The notes: generated from the sequence alone by a model not told the origin. Positions 17,080 to 26,924 are shown, counted from the stretch's first letter. The stretch: DNA of 64,000 nucleotides from Paracoccus gahaiensis (GCF_005048225.1 NZ_SUNI01000019.1:1-64000); one strand, 5' to 3'. Translations and numbers: made by a program.

Positions 17080-18144
17080 TCAGAAGGTCGCGTCGAAGAC
17101 GCGGCGCGGGTTGGTGACCATCAGCCGGTCGCAATCGGCGGCAGACAGGCCGTGCCGCATTAGGCGCGGCAGGAAATGGCGGGTGACGAAGGCGTATCCG
17201 TTGCCGCCGTAGCGGGTCAGCATCATCTTGATGAACACGTCTTGCGACAGCAAGATGCGGTCCAGAAAGCCCTGTTCCGCCAGCCCCATAACCGCGCGGG
17301 CCACGTCATCATCGGGCGGGCACTGCACGCCTTGGTCGGCGTAGAAAAAATCCATGCCGATCATGTCGAATTCGACGAAGGCGCCCCGCTGCGCCAGCGT
17401 CGCCTGATAGACCGGATCACCGTGCGAGGGGTTCATGTGGCACAGCACCGTGTGGCGCAGATCGGCGCCTTCGGATTCCACGATATCCAGCACCAGGTGG
17501 CCAAGCCGGAACCAGCCCGGCAGATGCACCATCAGCGGCAGGCCCGTGCGGGCCTGCGCCCGGGCAGCGCCGCGCAGGGATTTTTCCTCCTCGGGCGTGA
17601 AATCCGACGACACGCCGATCTCGCCGATCAGGCCGATGCGCGCGTCGGTGCCGTCGGTGCCGGTCAGCGCCTCGACCACGATCTCATCGGCGATGTTGTC
17701 TATGGACAGATGCGCCACCTGATCGGGCATCGAGCTGGCCAGATAGTAACCCGCGCCCATGACGATGTTCAGCCCTGTGTCCCTCGCGATGCGGCGCAGG
17801 GTTGTGGGATTGCGCCCGATGCCGCGACAAGTCGGGTCCACCACGCTGCGCCCGCCTGCGGCGGTGAAGGCGTGCAGCTCCTCGATGGCCAGATCCGGGT
17901 CGTCCAGCGCGATGTTGTGGCGATTTACGAAGGGATCCTGGCGCAGCTCTGACAGGATCTCGATGCTGATGGGACGGTCGGCCAGATGCTGACGCGCGGG
18001 GTCGGTCGGCGCGTTCCACCAGCAGCGGCAGTCGTTCTGCAGATGCTCGTGCATCAGGGTATGGCCCAGATCGGCGGATGGAATGGGACCGGTGACGGTC
18101 ATCACCTGACCCGACCGGACGTGGCAGGGGGACAGGTCGCTCAT
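17080..18144 (-). CDS. phosphotriesterase-family metallohydrolase
   Basis: A 354-residue amidohydrolase-fold enzyme. The HxH metal motif is at 32-34 (LMHEHL), an acidic bridging position in GLIGEIGVSSD replaces the usual lysine, later ligands are in MVHLPGW and VLCHMNPSH, and the catalytic Asp is in RILLSQDVF. PF02126 members of this kind are often lactonases or sugar-acid/phospho-sugar hydrolases rather than true phosphotriesterases. The ATG at 18144 overlaps the permease stop by 4 bp, so it belongs to the ribose-type ABC operon and probably acts on the imported compound. Confidence 0.85.
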   Translation of the reverse strand: MSDLSPCHVRSGQVMTVTGPIPSADLGHTLMHEHLQNDCRCWWNAPTDPARQHLADRPISIEILSELRQDPFVNRHNIALDDPDLAIEELHAFTAAGGRSVVDPTCRGIGRNPTTLRRIARDTGLNIVMGAGYYLASSMPDQVAHLSIDNIADEIVVEALTGTDGTDARIGLIGEIGVSSDFTPEEEKSLRGAARAQARTGLPLMVHLPGWFRLGHLVLDIVESEGADLRHTVLCHMNPSHGDPVYQATLAQRGAFVEFDMIGMDFFYADQGVQCPPDDDVARAVMGLAEQGFLDRILLSQDVFIKMMLTRYGGNGYAFVTRHFLPRLMRHGLSAADCDRLMVTNPRRVFDATF

Positions 18145-19142
18145 GTCCGGGCCCTTCCGAAGCGAAAGCCCCGGTCGAACAGCTTGGTGTTCAGCCAGAT
18201 GGCGATCAGGATGATCGCGCCCGTGACGATCTGCGTGAAGAAGGGCGAGATATGCAGCAGGATCAGTCCGTTGCCGATCACAGCGATGGTCATGGTGCCC
18301 AAGACCGTGCCCAGCATCGATGCCTTGCCGCCCATCAGCGACGTACCGCCCAGCACCACGGCTGCGATGACCTGCAATTCGAACCCCTGCGCGGCATTCG
18401 ACGACCCCGACCCAAGCCGCGCCGCGATCAGCATCCCTGCCACGGCCGAGGCCAGCCCGGCCACCACATAGACCGAGGCCAGCACGCGCTTGGCGGGCAT
18501 GCCTACGCGGCGCGCGGCCTCCATGTTGGACCCGACGGCGATGACCTGCCGGCCATATTGCGTGCGCAGCATGACGACGAAACCAAGCGCCGCGATCAGC
18601 AGCGCGATCAGCGCCGGGACCGGAAAGCCCGCCAGCGTGCCGCGCCCCAGCCAGAAGAAGCCCGGAACCCCGGTGATGGGGATCGAATAGCCCTCGGTCA
18701 GGTACAGCGCAAAGCCGCGTAGGATCGACAGGCCAGCCAGCGTGACGATGAACGCGGGGATGCCCTGATAGGAAATGAACCACCCCTGAGCCGCTCCCAC
18801 GGCCGCGCCAAGTGCCAGCATCAGCACCACGACCACCGGCCACGGCAGACCCGCAGCGATGGCGATGGCGCAGACGGCATTGACCAGCGCCACCTGCGAT
18901 CCGACTGACAGGTCGATGCCTGCGGTGGTGATCACCAGTGTCATCGCCACCGCCACAATTAGTATCGGCGCCGCCTGCCGCAGCACATTGAGCAGGTTGC
19001 CCGTGGTGAAGAATGTCGAACTGCTCAGCCCGAAGATGGTCATGCACAGCAGAAAGAACATCGCGATCGACAGGACCTGCGCGTGCTCGCCGATGAAATC
19101 AGCTAGTGCGGACCCCGCCTTGCGTTCGGTATAGACAGCCAT
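18141..19142 (-). CDS. ABC transporter permease, ribose (RbsC) type
   Basis: A 333-residue permease with about eight to ten membrane segments and the BPD_transp_2 hallmarks AGIDLSVGSQVALVNAV, GNLLNVLRQAAPILIVAVAM and VVLGGTSLMGGKAS. It forms the channel of the importer encoded with 19142-19915 (ATPase, 1-bp overlap) and 19912-20841 (binding protein). Only one permease gene is present, so it likely acts as a homodimer. Confidence 0.92.
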   Translation of the reverse strand: MAVYTERKAGSALADFIGEHAQVLSIAMFFLLCMTIFGLSSSTFFTTGNLLNVLRQAAPILIVAVAMTLVITTAGIDLSVGSQVALVNAVCAIAIAAGLPWPVVVVLMLALGAAVGAAQGWFISYQGIPAFIVTLAGLSILRGFALYLTEGYSIPITGVPGFFWLGRGTLAGFPVPALIALLIAALGFVVMLRTQYGRQVIAVGSNMEAARRVGMPAKRVLASVYVVAGLASAVAGMLIAARLGSGSSNAAQGFELQVIAAVVLGGTSLMGGKASMLGTVLGTMTIAVIGNGLILLHISPFFTQIVTGAIILIAIWLNTKLFDRGFRFGRART

Positions 19143-19915
19143 CAGTGGCCTCCCTTGCCGACGATCAGGTCGACCAGTTCCTGCAGATTGGTGTCAGGCG
19201 TCAGTCGCTCGGCGACCTTGGTGCCCTCGTACATGACGGCGATGCGGTCGCAGACGCGGAACAGATCCTGCATCCGGTGCGTGACCAGCACCACCGCCAC
19301 GCCGCGCGCCTTGACGCGGTTGATCAGGGCTAGCACCGCCTCGACCTCGGCCACGGCCAGTGCCGAAGTGGGTTCGTCCATGATCAGCACTTTTGGATCG
19401 AAGCTGGCGGCGCGGGCGATGGCGATGGCCTGGCGCTGGCCGCCCGACAGCTTTTCGACCTTGGCGGTCAGACGGGGAATCCGGATTTCAAGCGCGGCCA
19501 GCATCTTTTCGGCTTCGGCCAGCATGCGGGGCTGGTCGAGAAAGGGGCCCCGTTTCAGCTCGCGCCCCAGAAACAGGTTGCCGACGACATCGACGTGATC
19601 GCACAGCGACAGATCCTGATAGACCATCTCGATCTTCTGGGCGCGCGCTTCGGAGGGGGTCGAGAACCGCACCGGACGGCCGTCCAGCAGGATCTGCCCG
19701 CCATCGGGGACATAGGTTCCCGACATAACCTTTGACAGGGTTGATTTTCCGGCGGCATTGTCGCCAATTAGGCCGATGCATTCGCCCGCGCGGATATCCA
19801 GATCAACGCCGCGCAGCGCCTGGTGCGAACCGAAGGTCTTGGTGATGCCGCGCAGTGATAAGATGGCGGGGGGATGATCCCCCCGCGCCGCTGTCATGGG
19901 GGCGGCCTGCATCAC
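19142..19915 (-). CDS. ABC transporter ATPase, sugar (single-domain RbsA/FrcA type)
   Basis: A 257-residue ATP-binding subunit: Walker A GDNAAGKST, signature LSGGQRQAIAIARA, Walker B LIMDEPTSALAV and switch VTHRMQD. Classical RbsA has two such domains. This single-domain form resembles FrcA of rhizobia. It overlaps the binding-protein gene by 4 bp (19912-19915). Confidence 0.92.
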   Translation of the reverse strand: MMQAAPMTAARGDHPPAILSLRGITKTFGSHQALRGVDLDIRAGECIGLIGDNAAGKSTLSKVMSGTYVPDGGQILLDGRPVRFSTPSEARAQKIEMVYQDLSLCDHVDVVGNLFLGRELKRGPFLDQPRMLAEAEKMLAALEIRIPRLTAKVEKLSGGQRQAIAIARAASFDPKVLIMDEPTSALAVAEVEAVLALINRVKARGVAVVLVTHRMQDLFRVCDRIAVMYEGTKVAERLTPDTNLQELVDLIVGKGGH

Positions 19916-20841
19916 TCGAAGGCCGCGCGGAAATCGTCCACGTTTTCGGAGGTGACGATGGTCACGGGGACCGAGATCTCGGCCTCGACCGTGCCGCCAT
20001 CGGACAGCGTGCCAAGAGCATCTACCGCAGCGGCGCCCATTCCCGCCGGGTCCTGCTGGATCACCGCCTTGACGTAGCCCGCATCGATCCCGGCAATCGC
20101 CTGCGCGGTCAGATCCCAGCCATAGACGGCCAGATCGGCCTGCCGCCCCTGGCTTTCCACCGCCGCGACCGCACCCAGCAGAGCAGGCTCGCCTGTGGCA
20201 TAGATCGCGGTCAGGCCGGGATTGGCGGTCATCAGGTTTTCCGCCGCCCCCAGGGCGGTGTCCTGCACGTTCTGGCCGTCGACCGTGCCCGCGACCGAGA
20301 CCTTGGCGCCGTCCAGCGCCGCCTCGAACCCGTCCTTGCGCACGTTCTGGATGAACGAGTTCAGCGCGCCCACGATGCCCAGGGTCGAGCCCTCGGCCAG
20401 GCTTTCATTCACCACGGCGGCCAGATCGGCCCCGGCCTGCGCGTTGTCCACGCCGATCTGCGCCGACTGAGGGCCTTCGGGCAGGGTCGCGTCGATCGCC
20501 ACGACCGGGATGCCCGCATCCACGGCCTGCTGCACGGCGGGCATGATGCCGTTCACGTCGATGGCCACGACCGCGATGCCGTCCACGCCTTCCTGGATAT
20601 AGGTCTCGATGGCGCTGTTCTGGGCCGCCGGATCGTTGTTCGCGTTGAAGATCAGCAGGGTAGCGCCCGCGGCATCCGCAGCCTCTTGCGCGCCGCGGTT
20701 CATGTCGTTGAAGAACAGCGCCTGCTGGTTGATCTGGACCAACGCAAAGGTCTTGCCCTCCTGCGCCAGCGCGGGGAGGGCCGCGGCGATCAGGCCGGTG
20801 GTCATCAGCGCACCCAAGGTGCGGCGGGTCAGGGTGGTCAT
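19912..20841 (-). CDS. periplasmic sugar-binding protein, RbsB type
   Basis: A 309-residue solute-binding protein with a signal peptide ending near residue 27 (LPALAQ), followed by a two-lobed ribose-binding-type domain (ALVQINQQALFFNDMNRGA; GVDGIAVVAIDVNG; IPVVAIDATLP). It delivers a sugar-like ligand to the 18141-19915 transporter. It is first in the leftward operon after its regulator gene, 2 bp behind the lacI stop, with a GAGGAC site. The ligand is unknown. The phosphotriesterase-like, BtpA, TenA and kinase neighbours suggest something other than free ribose. Confidence 0.9.
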   Translation of the reverse strand: MTTLTRRTLGALMTTGLIAAALPALAQEGKTFALVQINQQALFFNDMNRGAQEAADAAGATLLIFNANNDPAAQNSAIETYIQEGVDGIAVVAIDVNGIMPAVQQAVDAGIPVVAIDATLPEGPQSAQIGVDNAQAGADLAAVVNESLAEGSTLGIVGALNSFIQNVRKDGFEAALDGAKVSVAGTVDGQNVQDTALGAAENLMTANPGLTAIYATGEPALLGAVAAVESQGRQADLAVYGWDLTAQAIAGIDAGYVKAVIQQDPAGMGAAAVDALGTLSDGGTVEAEISVPVTIVTSENVDDFRAAFE

Positions 20842-20843
20842 GG

Positions 20844-21887
20844 TCAGTCCTCGCTGTTGGGGTTGCGGTGGAAAGGGCGGATCGGCGGCGCAACAGAATT
20901 CCGTTCGATCAGCGTGACATCCAGGAGCTCCTCTGACGGGGGCTTGTCCGGATCGGTCCCGTCCATGGCCAGCAACCGCCGTAGCGCGCGCTGGCCTAGT
21001 TCGCGGACAGGCTGACGCACCGCGGTCAAGGCGGGTGCGAACAGGTGCAGAGGCCCGACATCGTCGAAACCGATGACCGAAACCTGATGGGGGATGGCGA
21101 TGCCCGCTTCGGAAAGGATCTCGTAAAGACCGATCAGCAGTTCATCCGAGGTGGCAAAGATCGCCGTGGGCCGAGAGGCCGGATCCCGGGCGACAAAGGC
21201 ATGCCCCGCGTTGCGGCCGGCCTCGACGGTATAAGGGCCGCAGGTTCGTTCGATCCTGTAGTCTGGCCCTGCGACCTCGTTCATCGCAGAGGCGAACCCC
21301 GCGAAACGATGAGCTCCGCTGACCATTTGATCCACTCCGCCAATGAACAGCACGTGTCGATGACCGGTCTGGGCCAGATGGCGCCCCGCCAGCCAGCCAC
21401 CTTGCCGGTTGTTGCAGAATATTTTGGGGACATGCGTGCCGACCACGTTTTCGTCCACGACCACGCAGCGGGGCAGCCGATTTATCTTGGCGGCCAACAT
21501 GTCAGTGCCGGCATGGTTCGTGATGAAGATCAGGCCGTCGGCATGCCCCGTGCGCACGAGGTCCAGATAGGACAGCTCTCGGTCCGGACGGTTCAGCGTC
21601 GCATAGAGCGCCAGTGCCAGCCCCATATCGCTGGCCTCTGCTTCGACCGCAGCTACAAGCGCCGCGAAAAAGGGGCTCGAGATATTGGGAACGATCAGCG
21701 CGATGGTATCCGAGCGCCCCAGGCTGAGACGCCGGGCATGGGGGTTGGGGGTATAATCCAAGTCAATGATCGCGGCATCGATCAGCTTTGCGGTCCTGTC
21801 CGGAAGCTCCAAAGATCTGTTCAGGTAACGCGATACAGTCGCCTTGGAGACGCCGGCAGCAGTGGCAACATCCTGCAAATTGGCCAA
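20844..21887 (-). CDS. LacI-family regulator of the ribose-type operon
   Basis: A 347-residue regulator. The likely start is TTG at 21887, which gives the classic N-terminus MANLQDVATAAGVSKATVSR and sits behind GGGGAAAG. A longer frame from another TTG at 21902 has no ribosome site. HTH is at residues 3-22, hinge NPHARRLSLGR, then the PBP-like effector domain. It is the promoter-proximal gene of the operon running to 17080 or 16297, and tandem operators lie just upstream of its start, so autoregulation is expected. Confidence 0.9.
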   Translation of the reverse strand: MANLQDVATAAGVSKATVSRYLNRSLELPDRTAKLIDAAIIDLDYTPNPHARRLSLGRSDTIALIVPNISSPFFAALVAAVEAEASDMGLALALYATLNRPDRELSYLDLVRTGHADGLIFITNHAGTDMLAAKINRLPRCVVVDENVVGTHVPKIFCNNRQGGWLAGRHLAQTGHRHVLFIGGVDQMVSGAHRFAGFASAMNEVAGPDYRIERTCGPYTVEAGRNAGHAFVARDPASRPTAIFATSDELLIGLYEILSEAGIAIPHQVSVIGFDDVGPLHLFAPALTAVRQPVRELGQRALRRLLAMDGTDPDKPPSEELLDVTLIERNSVAPPIRPFHRNPNSED

Positions 21888-21909
21888 GCAATCTTTCCCC
21901 AACGCTCAA

Positions 21910-21934
21910 TAAAGCGGTTTAGTAAACTGGTTTA
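21910..21934. promoter_or_regulatory. tandem LacI-type operators
   Basis: Two 12-bp semi-palindromes, TAAAGCGGTTTA (21910-21921) and TAAACTGGTTTA (21923-21934), are spaced 13 bp centre to centre. The shared pattern TAAA-N4-TTTA with an internal G is LacI-family-like. They lie 23 bp upstream of the TTG start of the lacI gene and probably control the whole leftward operon. Confidence 0.7.
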
Positions 21935-22178
21935 TAAGAGAACGATGAGGGGAGAGGCAGCGCCTGTAAAGAAAAATTTCACCGGCAGGATGGCCACTGC
22001 TCGTTTTCTCAGCTGCGAAGACAGTGAAGGAATGATTGAAACAGTCGGTAGAGTTCCTTTTAACGGCGGCGGCAAACAGTCGCAGAAACGTCAGCTATAA
22101 GGAGTCCACCTTGGTGGCAACGTCGGCTCGGCCTGAGTGCTGCAACTACCTACATTGCATTCTGCTTCATATGCGTCC

Positions 22179-22859
22179 TTATTCAGCGATATTAAGAGAA
22201 TGCTCAACCAGACGGGAGGCACCCGAAAGGTCACCCAGTTTCTCCCCCGCAGCGATGCGGGCCCTGTTGCGGTTGGCGCGCGCTTGCCGGGCTGCTCCTT
22301 CATCGAGCACCTCCTGCGCCTCGTCCAATGGAAGAATCAGAATCCCACAGCCATCAAGCAGCACCAGATCACCGGGGATGACCGGAACGCCGCCGCAGCT
22401 GATGGGAAGGTTCAGGGCGCCGCCCAAATCATTTAGCCGTGTCGTAATGGGCGACACGCCGGTGCAAAAGACCGGCAGCCCGACCTCGACAATCTCGTCA
22501 GGGTCCGTGCAAGGACCGTCAAGCACCACGGCAATCGCGCCTGCCGTCTTTGCAGCAAAGGCCACCCCACCACCAAGGCAGGCATGGCGCACGTCGCCCA
22601 AGCGATCAATGACAACCACATCGCCGGGCCGCACGACCGACATTGCGTGATGCAGCATCGTGGAATCAGTACCTGGGATCGCCACGGTGATCGCCGTGCC
22701 CGCCAACGTTCCCAAGACGGGCGCCAGTGGGCGCAGATTGCTTCGGACAAAGCCCCGATGACGAAAGTGGCCGATGGTCGCAATCTCGATGGTCGTAAAT
22801 CTCTCAGTTAGCACAGAATCGACGGGGGTGGGCACTGGCCCGATTTTATATTTATCCAT
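22179..22859 (-). CDS. RraA-like / HMG-aldolase superfamily protein
   Basis: A 226-residue RraA-fold protein: LAGTAITVAIPGTDSTMLHH, RPGDVVVIDRLGDVRHACLGG and VVLDGPCTDPDEI. In 4-hydroxy-4-methyl-2-oxoglutarate aldolases the last motif reads DGxxRD, and the Arg is needed for catalysis. Here it is Thr118, so ordinary aldolase activity is doubtful. The ATG at 22859 overlaps the end of the ATPase gene by 8 bp, making it the last gene of the dipeptide-type ABC operon. Confidence 0.82.
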   Translation of the reverse strand: MDKYKIGPVPTPVDSVLTERFTTIEIATIGHFRHRGFVRSNLRPLAPVLGTLAGTAITVAIPGTDSTMLHHAMSVVRPGDVVVIDRLGDVRHACLGGGVAFAAKTAGAIAVVLDGPCTDPDEIVEVGLPVFCTGVSPITTRLNDLGGALNLPISCGGVPVIPGDLVLLDGCGILILPLDEAQEVLDEGAARQARANRNRARIAAGEKLGDLSGASRLVEHSLNIAE

Positions 22860-24483
22860 CGGCTGGTTCCTTATGGCGCGGGCCGTCCCGCCAGTCCCTT
22901 CCGGGGACAGCGGCCAGCAGGTCGCGGGTATAGGGGTCTTTCGGATCGGCAAACAACGTCTGCGTGGCCTGTTCCTCGACGATGCGGCCGCGGCGCATGA
23001 CCGCGATCCGGTCGCAGATGCGCGAGGCGACGCGCAGGTCGTGGGTGATGAACAGCATGCCGAACTGAAACTGCTGCTGCATCTCGGCCAGCAGTTCCAA
23101 GACCTGCAGTTGCACCGACACATCCAGCGCCGAGACGCTTTCATCGGCGATCAGCAGATCCGGACGGACCGCCAAGGCCCGGGCGATGCAAACCCTCTGC
23201 CGCTGGCCACCCGAGAATTCATGCGGAAAGCGCTTGGCCGAGGCGGGGTCCAGCCCCACCGCCGCGATCAGATCCAGCGCCCGGGCCCAGGCCTCTGCGC
23301 GGGGCAGGCCGTGGATCAGCGGCCCCTCGGCCACGGCGCGACCGATGGGCTGGCGGGGATCAAGCGCGGTATAGGGGTCCTGAAAGACAATTTGCACCCG
23401 GCGACGCGCCTCGCGCAGGGCACGGCCCCGCAGGCCGGTGAACGTGCCGCCGTCGATCACTACATCGCCCTTGTCGGGCTGGACCAGCCGGATCACGCAT
23501 TGCGCCAGCGTTGACTTGCCGCTTCCGCTTTCGCCGACCAGCCCCAAGGTCTCACCCCGCCGCAACGAGATGTCCACCTTGCTCAGCGCCTCGACCCGGC
23601 GCGAGGCGCCGAACAACGTGCGGGTGTGATAGGTCTTGGTCAGCCCCGTCGCTGCCAGAACCGCTGCACCGAAGCTGCGGCCCGGCGGTCTGGGGTCCAA
23701 GCGGGGCACCGCCGCGATCAGCTGACGGGTGTAATCAGCCTGCGGATCGCGCAGGATCTGCGCGGCGGGCCCGATCTCGACCAACTGGCCATGGCGCATG
23801 ACGGCGACCCGGTCGGCAATCTCGGCCACGACGCCGAAATCATGGGTGATGAACAGGATGCCTGTGCCGTGCTGGCGGCGCAGGTCCAGCATCAGCTGCA
23901 GGATCTGCGCCTGCGTGGTCACGTCCAGCGCCGTCGTCGGCTCGTCCGCGATCAGCAGCGCGGGGTCCATGGCCAGCGCGGTCGCGATCATGACCCGCTG
24001 GCACTGGCCGCCCGACAGCTGATGGGGATAGGCGCGCATTAACGCCTGCGGATCGGGCAGGCGCACCTCGGTGAACAGGTCCAGCACGCGCTGGCGGATC
24101 TGCGCGGCGCTCAGGTCCGAATGCAGGCCGATGACCTCGGCCACCTGATCGCCCACGCGATAGACCGGGTTAAGCGAGGCGATGGGCTCTTGAAAGACCA
24201 TCGCAAGCCGCCGGCCCGACAGGTGCATCCGTTCCGCCTCGGGGATCTGCAGCAGGTCGGTGCCTTCGAACGCGATGCGCCCGGTCGCGCGGGGCAGGTT
24301 CTTGGGCAAAAGCCCCATGGCGGCCAGCGCTGTCAGCGACTTGCCCGATCCGGTCTCGCCCACGATGCAAAGGATCTCGCTACGGTTCAGGGTCAGGGAC
24401 AGATCCTGAACCGCAAAGGGACGATCGGCGCCCTTGGGCAGCGGCACCGACAGGTTGTCGATCTGCAACAGCGATCCGGTCAT
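22852..24483 (-). CDS. dipeptide-type ABC ATPase, DppD-DppF fusion
   Basis: A 543-residue protein with two complete ABC domains: Walker [12 protein letters not shown] and signature [15 protein letters not shown] in the first half, Walker [12 protein letters not shown] and signature [15 protein letters not shown] in the second. It powers the peptide/opine-type importer made by the downstream-numbered genes 25313-28690. The start is the ATG at 24483, overlapping the creatininase-like gene by 4 bp. Confidence 0.93.
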   Translation of the reverse strand: MTGSLLQIDNLSVPLPKGADRPFAVQDLSLTLNRSEILCIVGETGSGKSLTALAAMGLLPKNLPRATGRIAFEGTDLLQIPEAERMHLSGRRLAMVFQEPIASLNPVYRVGDQVAEVIGLHSDLSAAQIRQRVLDLFTEVRLPDPQALMRAYPHQLSGGQCQRVMIATALAMDPALLIADEPTTALDVTTQAQILQLMLDLRRQHGTGILFITHDFGVVAEIADRVAVMRHGQLVEIGPAAQILRDPQADYTRQLIAAVPRLDPRPPGRSFGAAVLAATGLTKTYHTRTLFGASRRVEALSKVDISLRRGETLGLVGESGSGKSTLAQCVIRLVQPDKGDVVIDGGTFTGLRGRALREARRRVQIVFQDPYTALDPRQPIGRAVAEGPLIHGLPRAEAWARALDLIAAVGLDPASAKRFPHEFSGGQRQRVCIARALAVRPDLLIADESVSALDVSVQLQVLELLAEMQQQFQFGMLFITHDLRVASRICDRIAVMRRGRIVEEQATQTLFADPKDPYTRDLLAAVPGRDWRDGPRHKEPADG

Positions 24484-25316
24484 GGCGCGCCCCCCTGTTC
24501 CGGCATCGGTTCTGATATGGGCCCGGACATCGGCTGGCAGGGATCGCAGCGGCTCAGATGGCGGGCCACCGCTGCGCAATGCCCGGCAAGATGATTGAAA
24601 ATCGCCTGCCCCGCCGCCGCCGAGGCGAGGGCGGCGTCGCCGCCCAGCATGCCGTCGCCGTTCACCTCATGCGCGTCCAGCGGCAGGTTGACGGGCAGGC
24701 CGTCCATCCGCACGCCCCCGACCCCGGCCACGGGCAGGCCCATCGCCGTCGCGGGCCGCGCGTGCCGGATCAGGTCGGGTCGCATCATGTCGGGCCGCAG
24801 ATACATCGAGACCGAGGTGACCGGATCGCCGCCATGCCCGCGCGCCCGCGCGGCGTCCGCCCCATAGATCTGCGTCCACAGCGCGTCCGGGATCGACCGC
24901 CATAGATCGACCGAGGCGACCGCGACGCCCCGCTGCCGCCGCAATCCCCGCGCCACCTCGTCGATCAGGGGCGCGTTGGTCGAATGCCCGTTTAGGATCA
25001 GGATGCGCGGCAAGCCATGATCCAGAAACGCCTCGATCATGTCGGTCAGGACGGCGCGGAAGGTCGGTGCGCGCAGCTGGATGCCGCCCGGAAAGCCCCG
25101 GAAGAAATCCGCATGTCCGAAGGGCAGGCAGGGCGCCGCCACCGCGCCGGACAGCTCGGCCGCGCGCAGGGCGATCGCTTCGGCCAGCAGGTAGTCGCCC
25201 ATGGGCGCGTGCGGGCCCTGTTCCTCATGGCTGCCCAAGGGCAACAGGATCACCGGCTCCTCCGCCAGACGGTCGCGGAATTCCGCAACCGTCATGTCTT
25301 TCAGCGCATGTTTCAC
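24480..25316 (-). CDS. creatininase-family amidohydrolase
   Basis: A 278-residue metal-dependent hydrolase: LPLGSHEEQGPHAPMGDYLL (Glu, His, Asp ligands), FGHADFFRGFPGGIQL, ILNGHSTN and the late HEVNGDGMLG. Members open cyclic amides or act on peptide/lactam-like bonds in small molecules. The GTG at 25316 overlaps the stop of the binding-protein gene (GTGA), so it is co-translated with the importer and probably hydrolyses the transported compound. Confidence 0.87.
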   Translation of the reverse strand: MKHALKDMTVAEFRDRLAEEPVILLPLGSHEEQGPHAPMGDYLLAEAIALRAAELSGAVAAPCLPFGHADFFRGFPGGIQLRAPTFRAVLTDMIEAFLDHGLPRILILNGHSTNAPLIDEVARGLRRQRGVAVASVDLWRSIPDALWTQIYGADAARARGHGGDPVTSVSMYLRPDMMRPDLIRHARPATAMGLPVAGVGGVRMDGLPVNLPLDAHEVNGDGMLGGDAALASAAAGQAIFNHLAGHCAAVARHLSRCDPCQPMSGPISEPMPEQGGAP

Positions 25317-26899
25317 GAAAACAGCGCCAGGTAATCGCCGAACATCCGCATTTCACCATCCGGGCGCGGCACGAAGGTGATGTTGGACCGGTGTGCCCAG
25401 TTGTAGACGCTTTTCCACATGTAATAGCCCGGCGTCACGTCCTGCCATGCCTGCGACAGCTTGAGATAGGCCGCCTTGCGGGTTTCGAAATCCGTCGCCT
25501 GCTCGAACTCTTCCCCTGCTGCCAGATATTCGGGCGAGGGGTCCCAGGTTTTCCAATGCGCGGTCGAGCGGCTTGCCGTCGGGCCCCAGTCCAGCCACAG
25601 CGGCTGATAGGGATCGCCGGGGATGAAATCGGTCGACATCGACATGTTCATCAGGTGATAGGGCCGCTGATAGACCAGTTCGAAATTGTCCAGAATGACC
25701 GCTTGCACATTGACGCCGACCTGCCGCCACATCTCAATCATGATCTCGGCGGCGGCCTCGTAATTGGGATAGAACTGGCGGGTGATGTGCCAGCGCAGGG
25801 GCTGCCCGTCATAGCCCGAGGCCTCGACCAGCGCCTGCGCCGCGGCCGGATCATAGGGCAGCGGGTTGACCATGTCGGGGTCGTAGAAATCGCCGTATTC
25901 GGGAAAGTTGAACGGCACGGCGGGGTGGAAGGTCGTGTCCCCGAACAGGGCCTGCACGATCGCATCCATGTCGATGGCCTGCACCATGGCCTTGCGGAGG
26001 TTCACGTCGACCAGCGGATTGTCCTCGGGGTCGGGGCGGGTGTTGAAGGCGAAGGCCGGATAGTTGCCCGCCAGGGCCCGCGCGACCGTCACCCCGTCAT
26101 AAGAGGCCATCTGAGCCTCCTGATCGGTGGGGATGTTGGCCATAAACTCGAATTCGCCCGACACCAGCCCGGCCATGCGCCCGGCGAATTCCGGCACGAT
26201 CTGCCATGTCAGTTTGGCGGCGGGCGGCGGGCCGTCCCAATAGTCGTCGAACGCCTCCATCTCCAGCACGTCGCCGGACCGGAACAGGGTTACGCGATAG
26301 GGGCCGGTGCCGATGGGGGCCTGCCCAAAGGCGTCCACGCCCATCTCGAGATAGGCGGCCTTGGGGACGACGAAGCCGATATAGCCGGTCAACTTGCCGG
26401 GAATATAGGGATCCTCTCGCTCGGTCTCGATCTCGACGGTCAGATCGTCGATGGCCTCGACCCGGACGAAACCGGCGGTAAAGGTCTTGCCGCGCGGCTC
26501 GAACGGGTTTTCACCCCACAGCCGTTCCGCGCCGAGGGTAAAGGCCACATCCTCGGCGGTCATCACCTCGCCATTGTGGAACCGCACCCCTTCGCGCAGC
26601 TTCAGCGTCCAGACATTGCCGTTCTGGGTCCATTCGGTCGCCAGCCCGGGCACCAGCGACAGCCCCTGTTCATCGGCGATATAGTCCCGTTCCACTAGAT
26701 GGCTGTAGATGTTGGGAAAGAACCGCCGCGTCGTGGTCGAGATGCCGTTGATGGTGTTCAGGTTGGCCCACAGGTTGTCGACCGCGATCGTCACCTCTGG
26801 TCGGTTGGCGCCCTGCGCCATGGCCCGACTATAAGGCATCAGTAGGGTCGCGGCCCCCGTGCCGATCGAATACTTCGCGAATGTACGTCTGGTGATCAT
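25313..26899 (-). CDS. peptide/opine-type ABC binding protein (SBP family 5)
   Basis: A 528-residue exported binding protein. The N-terminus MITRRTFAKYSIGTGAA carries a twin-arginine-like signal (RRTF), with cleavage near AMAQ. Family 5 features are LATEWTQNGNVWTLKLREGV, RFHNGEVMTAEDVAFTL and GTGPYRV. It captures a peptide or similar nitrogen compound and passes it to the DppB/DppC-like permeases encoded upstream in the same leftward operon. Confidence 0.91.
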   Translation of the reverse strand: MITRRTFAKYSIGTGAATLLMPYSRAMAQGANRPEVTIAVDNLWANLNTINGISTTTRRFFPNIYSHLVERDYIADEQGLSLVPGLATEWTQNGNVWTLKLREGVRFHNGEVMTAEDVAFTLGAERLWGENPFEPRGKTFTAGFVRVEAIDDLTVEIETEREDPYIPGKLTGYIGFVVPKAAYLEMGVDAFGQAPIGTGPYRVTLFRSGDVLEMEAFDDYWDGPPPAAKLTWQIVPEFAGRMAGLVSGEFEFMANIPTDQEAQMASYDGVTVARALAGNYPAFAFNTRPDPEDNPLVDVNLRKAMVQAIDMDAIVQALFGDTTFHPAVPFNFPEYGDFYDPDMVNPLPYDPAAAQALVEASGYDGQPLRWHITRQFYPNYEAAAEIMIEMWRQVGVNVQAVILDNFELVYQRPYHLMNMSMSTDFIPGDPYQPLWLDWGPTASRSTAHWKTWDPSPEYLAAGEEFEQATDFETRKAAYLKLSQAWQDVTPGYYMWKSVYNWAHRSNITFVPRPDGEMRMFGDYLALFS

Positions 26900-26924
26900 C
26901 TGCGGCGCTCCCGTATGAAAAATG

